A DNA stretch of 60,698 nt from an uncultured Oscillospiraceae bacterium. GTDB lineage: Bacteria > Bacillota > Clostridia > Oscillospirales > Oscillospiraceae. Positions 47,341-55,109 of this stretch are shown piece after piece. The translations under genes and the position numbers were made by a program. Under the pieces are notes generated by a model. It saw only the letters and a program-made list of their open reading frames with translations, had not been told where the DNA came from and searched no databases. The first letter of the stretch is position 1; each line of letters opens with the position of its first letter. The stretch spans positions 1 to 60,698 of the forward strand of contig CAKTJC010000016.1 in NCBI GenBank assembly GCA_934567355.1, given 5' to 3'.

Positions 47341-48039
47341 ATGGACATGCGCATTGCGATCTGCGACGATTCGGCGGCGGACCGGGATTATGTGGAGGCG
47401 ATGGTGCGGCGTTGGGTGCACGGCAGCGGGCGGACAGCGAAGATCAGTCAGTATTCCAGCGCGGAAAACTTCCTTTTCCGTTCCCCGGAAGAAGGCGGCG
47501 CGGACATTCTGCTGCTGGATATTGAAATGGGGGACATGGATGGAGTCACGCTGGCCAAGCGGCTGCGCAGGGACAATGAGACCATGCAGATCGTCTTCAT
47601 CACCGGCTATTCCGATTACATCGCGGAAGGCTATGAGGTGTCGGCGCTCCATTATTTAATGAAGCCGGTGAAGGAGGAGAAGCTCCTCTCGGTGCTGGAT
47701 CGGGCGGCAGAAAAGCTGCGGAAGGATGAAAAGCAGCTTCGCCTGGAGCTCTCCGGTGAGACGGTGTGCATCCCGGTCTATACCATCCGCTATGCCGATG
47801 TGCAGGGCAATTACGTCAGCATCCACGCAAATGCGGAATACACCGTAAAAATGACACTGCGGGAACTGGAAACCGGCTTGGATGATCGGTTTTACCGGGT
47901 TGGCCGCTCAGCCATTGTGAACCTGACCCGGATCGCCCGGGTGGCCAGGGCAGAGGTCCTCCTGAGCGACGGTACTTCCATCCCTCTGCCCCGCGGCGCT
48001 TATGAGGGAATCAACCGCGCCATCATCAATATGGGGTGA
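47341..48039 (+). CDS. LytTR-family response regulator
   Basis: This 232-residue protein has a receiver domain (phospho-acceptor Asp near residue 60 in LLLDIEMG; acidic DD at the N-terminus; KPVKEEKL near 108) and a C-terminal LytTR DNA-binding domain (PVYTIRYADVQGNYVSIHA, FYRVGRSAIVNL). AgrA and ComE are known members. The start could be the ATG at 47341 or the one at 47347 (MRIAICDD); the latter is better spaced from AAAGGA. The histidine kinase follows 4 bp later. No target promoter repeats or peptide gene were identified. Confidence 0.93.
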   Translation: MDMRIAICDDSAADRDYVEAMVRRWVHGSGRTAKISQYSSAENFLFRSPEEGGADILLLDIEMGDMDGVTLAKRLRRDNETMQIVFITGYSDYIAEGYEVSALHYLMKPVKEEKLLSVLDRAAEKLRKDEKQLRLELSGETVCIPVYTIRYADVQGNYVSIHANAEYTVKMTLRELETGLDDRFYRVGRSAIVNLTRIARVARAEVLLSDGTSIPLPRGAYEGINRAIINMG

Positions 48040-48043
48040 AGCA

Positions 48044-48706
48044 ATGAGACGATTATCCAAACGCGTCGATCGGCAGATCGCCGCCTACCAGCGGGAGCTG
48101 ATCGAAACGCACTATGCTGAGGTGGACAACATGTACCACCAGATGCGCACCTGGCGGCATGACTTCCGCAGCCATATCCAAACAATGAAGGCCTACGCTG
48201 CTAAGGGGGATTTTGAGGCCGTTTCCCGCTATCTGGACGAACTGGACACGGAGCTGAAGACTGTGGATACGGTGATCAAAACCGGGAACCCCATGACGGA
48301 TGCCATCCTGAATTCCAAGATCTCCATGGCCCGCGCCAGGGGGATCACGGTTGCGGCGGATGCCAGCATCCCCGTGAAGCTGAAAATTTCGGAGATCGAC
48401 CTGTGCTGCATTCTGGGAAACCTGTTTGACAACGCCATTGACGCCTCCATGCTCCTGCCGGAGGGAGACCGGCTCATTCGGGTGTACATGGATATGAAGG
48501 GAAGCCAGCTCTATATTTCCTTTACCAATTTTACCGCCGGGAAAAAGCTGAGCAAGGTGGGCCGCATTTTCAAAACTACCAAGGGAGAAGGACACGGCTT
48601 CGGCCTGGAACGGATCGATTCCATCGTTGAGCGCCTCCATGGCTACCTCAGCCGCGCCTCCGAGGACGGCGCATTCACGACGGAAATCCTGCTCCCGCAG
48701 GAATAA
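48044..48706 (+). CDS. Soluble GHKL-type sensor histidine kinase
   Basis: This 220-residue protein is the kinase half of an AgrC-like protein only. The H-box reads RHDFRSH (about residue 39), the N-box NLFDNAIDA (about 128), and the G-box GEGHGFGLERI (about 189). No membrane segment or input domain is present, and the region upstream is the response regulator gene, so none can be added by a different start. It is probably the partner of that regulator, in one operon. Its signal is unknown; it may need a membrane partner. Confidence 0.88.
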   Translation: MRRLSKRVDRQIAAYQRELIETHYAEVDNMYHQMRTWRHDFRSHIQTMKAYAAKGDFEAVSRYLDELDTELKTVDTVIKTGNPMTDAILNSKISMARARGITVAADASIPVKLKISEIDLCCILGNLFDNAIDASMLLPEGDRLIRVYMDMKGSQLYISFTNFTAGKKLSKVGRIFKTTKGEGHGFGLERIDSIVERLHGYLSRASEDGAFTTEILLPQE

Positions 48707-48774
48707 ATATTCCTCGCAGGGCACCTTTGCACGTCTTTCGATTTTGCATTTCGATCTATATCTGCAGCAATCAA

Positions 48775-48808
48775 AACACCATCCGGCGATTCACCGGACG
48801 GTGTTTTC
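48775..48808. terminator. Bidirectional terminator
   Basis: AACACC.TCCGG pairs with CCGGA.GGTGTT, with TTTTC on the plus side and TTTTG on the minus. It separates the kinase from convergent recQ. Confidence 0.75.
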
Positions 48809-48859
48809 AAAATCTCTCGGGATTTTGCCGGTATCCGACTGCTTTTGCCGGTTCAGATC

Positions 48860-50683
48860 TTACGGCTTGCTTTGATATTTTTGAATTTCCGAAAGGAATT
48901 CCTCTGCGTAGCGCTGCGCCTTTACGATACCCACGCCGCTGACCTGAAGGAACTGTTCCAGACTCTGCGGCTTCCTGCGCGCCATATCCTCCAGGGTGGC
49001 ATTGGAAAAGACGACGTAGGCAGGCATATGCTCCTGCCTGGCCAGGCGGAAGCGGAGATTTTTCAGCGCCGTATACAGCGACTCATCGATGGACTGCTTC
49101 GGCGCATCGATTCGGGCGGCCACTTTTTTCACTGTTACCGCCGTCTGCATGGTAACGGTCTGCCCCTCAGTCAGTGCCCGGCGTCCCTTTTCGGTGAGGC
49201 TGACCGCCCGGTGCTCCGGGTCAACACGCAGATACCCCTGCGCCAGCAGTGCCTCCGAGATTTCCCGCAGGGCGGTTTTGCCCGTCCGGTGCATGGAGCC
49301 GTATTCCCCCAGTTCGTCCAGGTGGAGCTGCAGCAGCCGGCGCTCCCGGCTCCCCAGCAGCACCCGATGCACCGCTACAAGCCCCAGGGAATATCCCAGC
49401 ACCTGCCGCACATGTGCCGTGCAGCGAAGAATTGCCCGGGCTTCCCCGGTGATGTCCCGCTCCTCCAGCTGGAGGCTGCAATTGCCGCAGTTGCCGCACC
49501 GCTCCTGATGGGTCTGGCCGAAATAATCCAGAATATAGCTGCGCAGGCAGCGCTTGGTTTTGCAGTAGCCGACCATCTGGTCGAGCCGCGCCAGATCCCG
49601 CTGAACCTGCTCGGGGGAGGGCGCAGCATCTTCTGCCCCGCTTGGATGGGTGATGAGAAATCTTGCCGTCTCTACGTCACCGGCAGCATAAAGCAGAATG
49701 CATTCCGCTGCCGCGCCGTCCCGCCCGGCTCTGCCCGCCTCCTGATAGTAGTTTTCCAGGCTCTGGGGCATGTTGTAATGAATGACATAGGAGACATTGG
49801 ATTTGTCAATGCCCATACCGAAGGCGTTGGTTGCCACCATCACCCCGGCGCGGTCATAGAGAAAATCCTCCTGGTTGTCGTGACGCTCCTGATCGCTCAG
49901 CCCCGCGTGGTAGCGGGTGGCGGCAATTCCATGGCTGCACAGAAGCTCAGATACCATTTCCACATTTTTACGGGTGGAGCAATAGATGATGCCCGATTTC
50001 CCGGATCGCTGCCGCACCAGTTTCACAATGGCATCCGGCTTTTTGGGCGGCCTCTGAACCTCAAAGCGGAGGTTGGGGCGGTCGAAGCCCGTGACCACCC
50101 GCAGCGGGTTCTGAAGCTCCAGCGTTTCCTCCACATCCTGGCGCACCCGCTCCGTGGCGGTGGCGGTAAAGGCGGATACCACAGGACGCAGGGGGAGCAG
50201 CCTCAGAAAATCCACGATTTTCAGGTAGCTGGGGCGGAAATCCTGCCCCCATTGAGAGATGCAGTGCGCCTCGTCCACCGTTACCATGGATACCGTGCGG
50301 CTTTGGATGGCCTCCAGGAATCCGTCGGTCAGCAGCCGCTCCGGGGCAACATAGATTATTTTGTACATCCCCGCGCAGATATTGCGGTACACCAGGCGAA
50401 TCTGCTGCGCCGTCAGGGAGCTGTTGACGTAGGCGGCAGCGACTCCGGCATTTTTCAGCGCCATCACCTGATCGTGCATCAATGAGATCAGCGGGGAGAT
50501 CACCAGCGTCACCCCGGGCAGAAGCAGCGCCGGGATCTGATAGCACAGGCTCTTCCCGCCGCCGGTCGGCATGATGCCGAACACATCCCGCCCGGCAAGT
50601 ATCCCGTCGATCAGCGGCTCCTGGCCGCCCCGAAAGCCGGAATAGCCGAATACCCGCTGCAAAACGGATTCTTTAGTCTCCAT
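48860..50683 (-). CDS. recQ: ATP-dependent DNA helicase RecQ
   Basis: This 607-residue 3'-5' helicase is used in recombination and fork repair. Walker A is PTGGGKSL, Walker B VDEAHCISQWG, with the HNMPQSLENYYQEAGRAGRD motif VI region. A zinc module (CLRSYILDYF...CGNCGNC) and winged-helix follow, and a C-terminal HRDC domain (about 530-600) completes the long form. It stands alone on the minus strand. Confidence 0.97.
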   Translation of the reverse strand: METKESVLQRVFGYSGFRGGQEPLIDGILAGRDVFGIMPTGGGKSLCYQIPALLLPGVTLVISPLISLMHDQVMALKNAGVAAAYVNSSLTAQQIRLVYRNICAGMYKIIYVAPERLLTDGFLEAIQSRTVSMVTVDEAHCISQWGQDFRPSYLKIVDFLRLLPLRPVVSAFTATATERVRQDVEETLELQNPLRVVTGFDRPNLRFEVQRPPKKPDAIVKLVRQRSGKSGIIYCSTRKNVEMVSELLCSHGIAATRYHAGLSDQERHDNQEDFLYDRAGVMVATNAFGMGIDKSNVSYVIHYNMPQSLENYYQEAGRAGRDGAAAECILLYAAGDVETARFLITHPSGAEDAAPSPEQVQRDLARLDQMVGYCKTKRCLRSYILDYFGQTHQERCGNCGNCSLQLEERDITGEARAILRCTAHVRQVLGYSLGLVAVHRVLLGSRERRLLQLHLDELGEYGSMHRTGKTALREISEALLAQGYLRVDPEHRAVSLTEKGRRALTEGQTVTMQTAVTVKKVAARIDAPKQSIDESLYTALKNLRFRLARQEHMPAYVVFSNATLEDMARRKPQSLEQFLQVSGVGIVKAQRYAEEFLSEIQKYQSKP

Positions 50684-50847
50684 TTTCGTCCCCCACCCTT
50701 TGACTCAATGCATATTGAGCGCATAAGCTCCTGCTTTGTACATTTTACATTACCCCCGCCCGTTTTTCAACATCTCCGCATGGAATCTTTTATACGCGCC
50801 CATGATTTCCGGGGAAAATCGAAAGCACTGCAATTTCTTTTGAAAGA

Positions 50848-50876
50848 TTGCAAATCCATAAGTTTTCTTGTATACT
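50848..50876 (+). promoter_or_regulatory. Promoter of the DUF4304-like gene
   Basis: TTGCAA, 17-nt spacer, TATACT. Confidence 0.7.
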
Positions 50877-50927
50877 GTTCTCAGAATGAGGTGGAACCTC
50901 AGAGAAATGAGGGAAGGAGCTCTTCAA

Positions 50928-51305
50928 ATGATCAAGTCCGAATTTGTCCCCCTTGCCGCCGCAGAACTGAAGCGGACGGGATTCCGGAAAAATGGCCTGT
51001 ACTGGTACAGACCGCAGGCGGATTACCTGGAATGCGTCTGTGTGCAGGGCTCCCAGTGGGACAAGGATGATTACTATGTGGAAATCGGCTTTGCGAAAAG
51101 AGATATGAGCCGAAAAAATCCAACATGCCGGAATTGGTTTGCTGTGCACCGATGCAGCGGTGTCAAAGGCGACCTGAACATCACGGTTCAGGAGATGAAA
51201 ACCAATATGGATGTTCTGTTCCGCGGTTTCCCTTCCGCCCGAGAAGCGGTTGGGTTTGTCCGCACATATAAGTGCTTTTCGGCTGCAGACCAATTGAGAT
51301 TTTGA
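50928..51305 (+). CDS. DUF4304-like hypothetical protein
   Basis: This 125-residue protein has the pattern LKRTGFRKNGLYWYR followed by alternating hydrophobic strands, resembling DUF4304 proteins. Such domains have no established activity. The ATG at 50928 follows GGAAGGAGC at the right distance; an open frame extends 20 codons upstream into the promoter. It precedes ridA by 43 bp, and may be cotranscribed with it. Confidence 0.6.
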   Translation: MIKSEFVPLAAAELKRTGFRKNGLYWYRPQADYLECVCVQGSQWDKDDYYVEIGFAKRDMSRKNPTCRNWFAVHRCSGVKGDLNITVQEMKTNMDVLFRGFPSAREAVGFVRTYKCFSAADQLRF

Positions 51306-51348
51306 CATTGGCAAATCAAATTGCCGACAGATGAAGGGAGAAATGATG

Positions 51349-51720
51349 ATGAAAGAACTTATCACAAAGGCCGCTCCGGCAGCAATCGGCCCCTACGCCC
51401 AGGGGTGGGTCGCGGGCAGTCTGGTATTCACCTCCGGCCAGATCCCAGTGGATCCTGCGGACGGCACGATCCCCCAGGGCATCGAGGCGCAGGCTGAGCA
51501 GAGCTGCAAGAACGTCGGCGCTATTCTGGAGGCGGCAGGAGTGAATTATGACAGCGTGGTAAAAACCACCTGCTTCCTTGCAGACATGGGGGATTTTTCC
51601 GCCTTTAATCAGGTTTATGCCCGCTATTTTGCCGGAAAGCCTGCCCGCAGCTGCGTGGCCGTCAAGGAGCTGCCAAAGGGTGTCCTCTGCGAAATCGAAG
51701 CGATTGCGGTGAAGGAATGA
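51349..51720 (+). CDS. ridA: RidA-family enamine/imine deaminase
   Basis: This 123-residue protein hydrolyses reactive 2-aminoacrylate, a by-product of PLP enzymes. It has IGPYAQG, VFTSGQIPVDP, and the conserved Arg in PARSCVAVKELPKG near residue 103. Three ATGs in a row occur; the third (51349) gives the best spacing (8 nt) from AGGGAG. It is placed between unrelated genes. Confidence 0.92.
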   Translation: MKELITKAAPAAIGPYAQGWVAGSLVFTSGQIPVDPADGTIPQGIEAQAEQSCKNVGAILEAAGVNYDSVVKTTCFLADMGDFSAFNQVYARYFAGKPARSCVAVKELPKGVLCEIEAIAVKE

Positions 51721-51769
51721 CTTCTGCGGAGCTTTATACCCGGATACAGGGGGAGGCGCATTTTTTACA

Positions 51770-52171
51770 ATGACAAAAGAAGCTGCCCTGTGTCTGCTTT
51801 TTTGCCCCGCGCTGCTGACCGGCACCGTCCTGTGGAGCGTAGTGCTCAGCATATACGAACTGGGCAAAAGCAGAACGCGGGTGAAGAAAGAGAAAAGGCA
51901 GATCCCATTTTTGGGGCGGCTCCTGCTGATTGGCTATGTGCGGCGGTGCGAGTATCACGCTCTGGCGGCCAGACGTCTATGTTATCTCAGCTGGGTTTAT
52001 ATGCTGGCAATACTCGCAGGCACTGCGCTTTGGCTCTGCGGGCTTGAACATGCGCTGTACCTGTGCGTCGTGCTGAAGACCTGCATTCTGGATATTCCGA
52101 TCAATGTTTATGGCTTCGTCATGACCAAACATGGGAAAAGCGGCGGAGTTGTATGGAAATGGGAGAAATAA
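51770..52171 (+). CDS. Small membrane protein, unknown
   Basis: This 133-residue protein has an N-terminal hydrophobic segment (about 7-27), a basic stretch with KSRTRVKKEKRQ, then two more hydrophobic segments (about 70-110). No family was recognised. GGGGGAGG lies 13 nt before the ATG, farther than usual. The next gene is 4 bp away and also encodes a membrane protein, so the two form a pair. Confidence 0.6.
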   Translation: MTKEAALCLLFCPALLTGTVLWSVVLSIYELGKSRTRVKKEKRQIPFLGRLLLIGYVRRCEYHALAARRLCYLSWVYMLAILAGTALWLCGLEHALYLCVVLKTCILDIPINVYGFVMTKHGKSGGVVWKWEK

Positions 52172-52175
52172 CGGC

Positions 52176-52628
52176 ATGGAAAGTAATCAGATGATTCTGA
52201 CCGCGTTTTCCGTCGGACTCCTGCTGGTGCTCCGGGGATATATGAGCCTTGGAATGCGGGAGTTTCAGACGAAAAAGGAATGGAAACGCTACAAAGAAGA
52301 GGTGCCCGCGATTGATCGCTGGTTTTTCTGGACAGCACCCAGGACCATCGGGGATAAGTATTCGAAAGCCGAAAAGAAGATGATCCGCTATTCAGCGGCC
52401 GCCCGCGTATACCGGGCAGTGAATTTTGTGCTTCACATCGCACTTCTGGTGGAATTGACCGTTATATGTTGCAATGCCCTTGGATTTGCCGGAGAAGCAT
52501 TCTTGAATGGAACCTGCATGCTCTATTTCTGCATGGTTTTCCTGGCGTTCGTGTGCCTTGCAGTGATGGAGTATGCCATGAACAGCAGGTATCATCGCTC
52601 GCGCTACAGCAGAAGGAAGCCCGGCTGA
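52176..52628 (+). CDS. Small membrane protein, unknown
   Basis: This 150-residue protein has a hydrophobic segment at about 5-22, a charged middle (REFQTKKEWKRYKEE), and two hydrophobic segments at about 80-125, ending in a basic tail. The layout is like the gene before it, 4 bp away. No family was recognised. GGGAG lies upstream of the ATG. Confidence 0.6.
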   Translation: MESNQMILTAFSVGLLLVLRGYMSLGMREFQTKKEWKRYKEEVPAIDRWFFWTAPRTIGDKYSKAEKKMIRYSAAARVYRAVNFVLHIALLVELTVICCNALGFAGEAFLNGTCMLYFCMVFLAFVCLAVMEYAMNSRYHRSRYSRRKPG

Positions 52629-52671
52629 ACCCGGAGCTCCCCCATATTTCCCGGAAAGTGCACGGAACCAC

Positions 52672-52700
52672 TTGACTGCGGCGGGAAACATTGCTACAAT
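52672..52700 (+). promoter_or_regulatory. HMA gene promoter
   Basis: TTGACT, 17-nt spacer, TACAAT. It leaves an untranslated leader of about 100 bp with a small hairpin (AAGGC.GC/GC.GCCTT) near 52716-52738. Confidence 0.7.
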
Positions 52701-52750
52701 AAGCCCGTAATTGGAAGGCTGCTGGAAAGCGGCCTTTCGGATACACTTTG

Positions 52751-52766
52751 GTTAGCTGCAACTAAC
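52751..52766. promoter_or_regulatory. Palindrome GTTAGCTGCAACTAAC in the HMA leader
   Basis: Perfect 5-bp arms (GTTAG/CTAAC) flank a near-palindromic centre. It resembles DtxR/IdeR-type boxes (TTAG...CTAA). It lies 40 bp upstream of the start and downstream of the predicted promoter. Confidence 0.45.
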
Positions 52767-52807
52767 TTAACGCAAAGAATGCAGCGTAATGATAAGGAGA
52801 TGTTTTT

Positions 52808-53068
52808 ATGATTCAGACGACAATAAAGGTTTCCGGCATGGCCTGCTCCATGTGTGAGGCGCACATCAATGATGCCATCCGTGCGGCGCTGCCCATCGAG
52901 AAGGTTTCTTCCTCCCATTCCAAAGGGGAGACCGTGATCGTATCCAAGGAGCCGCTGGACGAAGAAAAGCTTCGCGGAATAATCAATGCTACCGGCTACA
53001 CGGCAGGGGAGGTCAGCACGGCGCCTTATGAAAGGAAGGGGCTGTTTTCCTTCCTGAAAAAGAAATAA
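52808..53068 (+). CDS. Heavy-metal-associated (HMA) domain protein
   Basis: This 86-residue protein is one HMA fold with the metal motif GMACSMCEAH near residue 10 and a basic tail FSFLKKK. Such proteins bind Cu(I) or related ions and pass them to P-type ATPases; in Clostridia similar genes also sit beside feoAB. No ATPase or feo gene is adjacent. The start follows AAGGAGAT. A terminator is shared with the convergent NUDIX gene. Confidence 0.9.
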   Translation: MIQTTIKVSGMACSMCEAHINDAIRAALPIEKVSSSHSKGETVIVSKEPLDEEKLRGIINATGYTAGEVSTAPYERKGLFSFLKKK

Positions 53069-53081
53069 TCAATACCCAAGC

Positions 53082-53118
53082 GAGGGAGCAGCCCAATGGA
53101 CGGTTGCTCCCTCTTTTT
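53082..53118 (+). terminator. HMA gene terminator
   Basis: GAGGGAGCA pairs with TGCTCCCTC and is followed by TTTTTC. Confidence 0.85.
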
Positions 53119-53125
53119 CATTCCG

Positions 53126-53743
53126 TCAGTCAAACAGTGTCGGAAGCGCCGGGTTCTCCTGCATCCGGAAGCACATTTCAATCTGTGCCCGGGTGCATTT
53201 TTCGCTGGCAAGACACTCCGGCAGCTCCGATTCCCCGAAGAATTCGATTTCCGTCGTTTCGATGTTTTCGGAGAACGCGCCACCCTCATAGCGGCACAGG
53301 ACGAAGCATTTGATAACCCCGTAGGCATAGTTTGTGACGTTATGCTTTCGCCAGTCCTGCACCGCCAGCAGCCGCTGCGCCGATACCGTGAAGCCGGTTT
53401 CCTCCCGGACTTCCTTTTCGGTGTTGGAGGCGATGGACTCATTTACATCGCACCAGCCCCCCGGCAGCGACCAGGTGCCGTTGTTCTCGTGAACGAGTAG
53501 GATTTTCCCATCCAGAAATACCGCCGCCCGGGTGTCAAGCTTTGGCGTCTGATAGCCGGTTTCATTGCAAAATAAATCCCGCACCTTTGTAATGGGAATG
53601 TCCGTCTTCGCCGCAATCATCTCCGCGGCAATGTCCCGAAGTTCCCCATATCGCTCTAAATCGTATTTGTCCCTGCCATATTGCAGCCCCGCCTGGGCAA
53701 TGCTCTGAATGCGAACCGCAAATTCCAGCCACTGGTCGTTCAT
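53126..53743 (-). CDS. NUDIX hydrolase
   Basis: This 205-residue protein has an N-terminal helical domain typical of NUDIX_N-type proteins (about 1-60) and a NUDIX box near residues 96-118 (GGWCDVNESI...REETGF). Such enzymes split nucleotide sugars or ADP-ribose-type substrates; the substrate is not evident. The ATG at 53743 follows AAGGAAG; a longer frame starts 5 codons earlier. Confidence 0.9.
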   Translation of the reverse strand: MNDQWLEFAVRIQSIAQAGLQYGRDKYDLERYGELRDIAAEMIAAKTDIPITKVRDLFCNETGYQTPKLDTRAAVFLDGKILLVHENNGTWSLPGGWCDVNESIASNTEKEVREETGFTVSAQRLLAVQDWRKHNVTNYAYGVIKCFVLCRYEGGAFSENIETTEIEFFGESELPECLASEKCTRAQIEMCFRMQENPALPTLFD

Positions 53744-53951
53744 CTTCCTTGCCCCCAATATTTTCTGCGGTTATCATAGCATGGGAAAGCAGTTTCTTCA
53801 AGAAAAATGCAAATGTTGCGCAGCTGACGGTTTGAAATAAATTCCGGCGTTGCCAAAGAATTGTCATTTTGTGATTGCGGTTGCATTTTACCCCCAATAT
53901 ACATAATAAAAGCGTGATAACAGTCACAAAAATCTTCATAAAAATGTGAGA

Positions 53952-54203
53952 ATGGTGTCCGTAGAAAGAACCATTTTGCGGAAGTTGCCGGCCTGGGAAA
54001 AATCTCATCACCGTACCAATACGTCCGGCAAGAGCTTGAAGCATTCTAAGGAGCTGTTCCCGGACCAGGTAAAACTCCGTATACGGTTCTCCCTGGACAA
54101 TCTGAAACTGGATGGGGACGTGCTGAATATCCCCCTGTTTATGGCCGACCAGGCGAACCGACTGATTGGGCTTGCACTGAACCGGCAAAGCGAGAGCAAA
54201 TAG
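53952..54203 (+). CDS. Small hypothetical protein
   Basis: An open frame for 83 residues (or 85 from a GTG at 53946) encodes a mostly charged, polar protein ending KLDGDVLNIPLFMADQANRLIGLAL. No family was recognised and no good ribosome binding site precedes it. A strong terminator 15 bp after its stop supports that it is a real transcript. It could be a remnant. Confidence 0.4.
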   Translation: MVSVERTILRKLPAWEKSHHRTNTSGKSLKHSKELFPDQVKLRIRFSLDNLKLDGDVLNIPLFMADQANRLIGLALNRQSESK

Positions 54204-54217
54204 GAGCGTAGAATTTG

Positions 54218-54252
54218 ACAACAGGAGGAAAATCGCATCCTCCTGTTGTTTT
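54218..54252 (+). terminator. Terminator after the small ORF
   Basis: A perfect 12-bp stem ACAACAGGAGGA/TCCTCCTGTTGT with an 8-nt loop is followed by TTTTC. Confidence 0.8.
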
Positions 54253-54279
54253 CGATAGTGTATACTTCAACCAATGCCA

Positions 54280-54321
54280 AAGGGGCTGTTGCAAAACGAA
54301 TTTGCAGCAGCCCCTTTTCCC
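54280..54321. other. Orphan terminator-like hairpin
   Basis: A 16-bp stem around AAGGGGCTG with one wobble and loop ACGAA is followed by TTCC. No gene directly uses it. Confidence 0.6.
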
Positions 54322-54571
54322 AGCGTTTGCCGGAAAACAGATATATCGCCTGGAAATAACACACAGCGCAGCAGCCTTGACGGGGGGAGGGATGGGGGAG
54401 AAATTGGCGCTGTGGTGTAAGGGGGGCTAAAATTCAAATAGCTGAGCTTGTTCTGCAATCGCTTCTCCTTGCTGACATTGGGCAAAGCAAAGGCGACCAA
54501 TTTTTTTACGGTTGGTCGCCTTTGGTCTGCTCACGCTTTGTTTCTTGCAGATTAACATATGCGTCGCAAAA
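54322..54571. other. Gene-free spacer before the RM locus
   Basis: This stretch has no supported gene. A 13-bp perfect stem CAAAGGCGACCAA/TTGGTCGCCTTTG occurs at 54488-54524, and a G-rich run is near 54382. Base composition begins to change from GC-rich to AT-rich here. Confidence 0.5.
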
Positions 54572-55108
54572 TTATTTTTTCCTGTCATCTTCGATTGAAT
54601 ATTTTATAAAATCGAATTTTTCTTTGCTGTTCTTGTAATAGTCCTCTGCTGCCCTGCAAAGAATGTAACACAAGTGGGATATATGTACTGTCAGTTCTCT
54701 CTGAACTATATTCATATCTTTATCATAGGTGACCGTGCTCAAATCACCGGTAGTACCATCTTCTCCGGTTATGACAAGCACGAATTTATCTACCTTGCAC
54801 CGAGATTCGTGAATTTTGGATCGCTCTACGTTTGGTGTACTTTGGTGAAGCAGACAATTACGCAAACTATAAATAATTTCCTCGCTCAGATAGGGCATAT
54901 CATATCCATATGGAGAATCATGTCTATCTGAAATAACATATTGGCTGCACCATTTTTTATAGCGTGTGCCATTATGCTTCTCGTCTGGATATTCAGCTCT
55001 GCCACAGGTATCTGGCAATGTCAGCGCAAGTGCTAACGCTGACAAATACAGTTCATGGGACAAAGCCATACGAATCTCATGTACAATTCGGTTAATCAGG
55101 CAAATCAC
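54572..55108 (-). CDS. Unknown protein next to hsdS
   Basis: This 178-residue protein is polar and mostly helical, with a Cys/His-poor core and a charged C-terminus (EKFDFIKYSIEDDRKK). It has no recognised domain. It follows hsdS by 1 bp on the minus strand, so it is probably the last gene of the restriction operon. The GTG start is uncertain; an internal ATG (MALSHELYL) is an alternative. Its base composition is AT-rich like the operon's. Confidence 0.65.
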   Translation of the reverse strand: MICLINRIVHEIRMALSHELYLSALALALTLPDTCGRAEYPDEKHNGTRYKKWCSQYVISDRHDSPYGYDMPYLSEEIIYSLRNCLLHQSTPNVERSKIHESRCKVDKFVLVITGEDGTTGDLSTVTYDKDMNIVQRELTVHISHLCYILCRAAEDYYKNSKEKFDFIKYSIEDDRKK

Positions 55109-55109
55109 C

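Noticed and set aside
54267..54500. 77-residue minus-strand frame rich in Pro/Leu
   Set aside because: It runs across two hairpins and has no ribosome binding site or recognised family.
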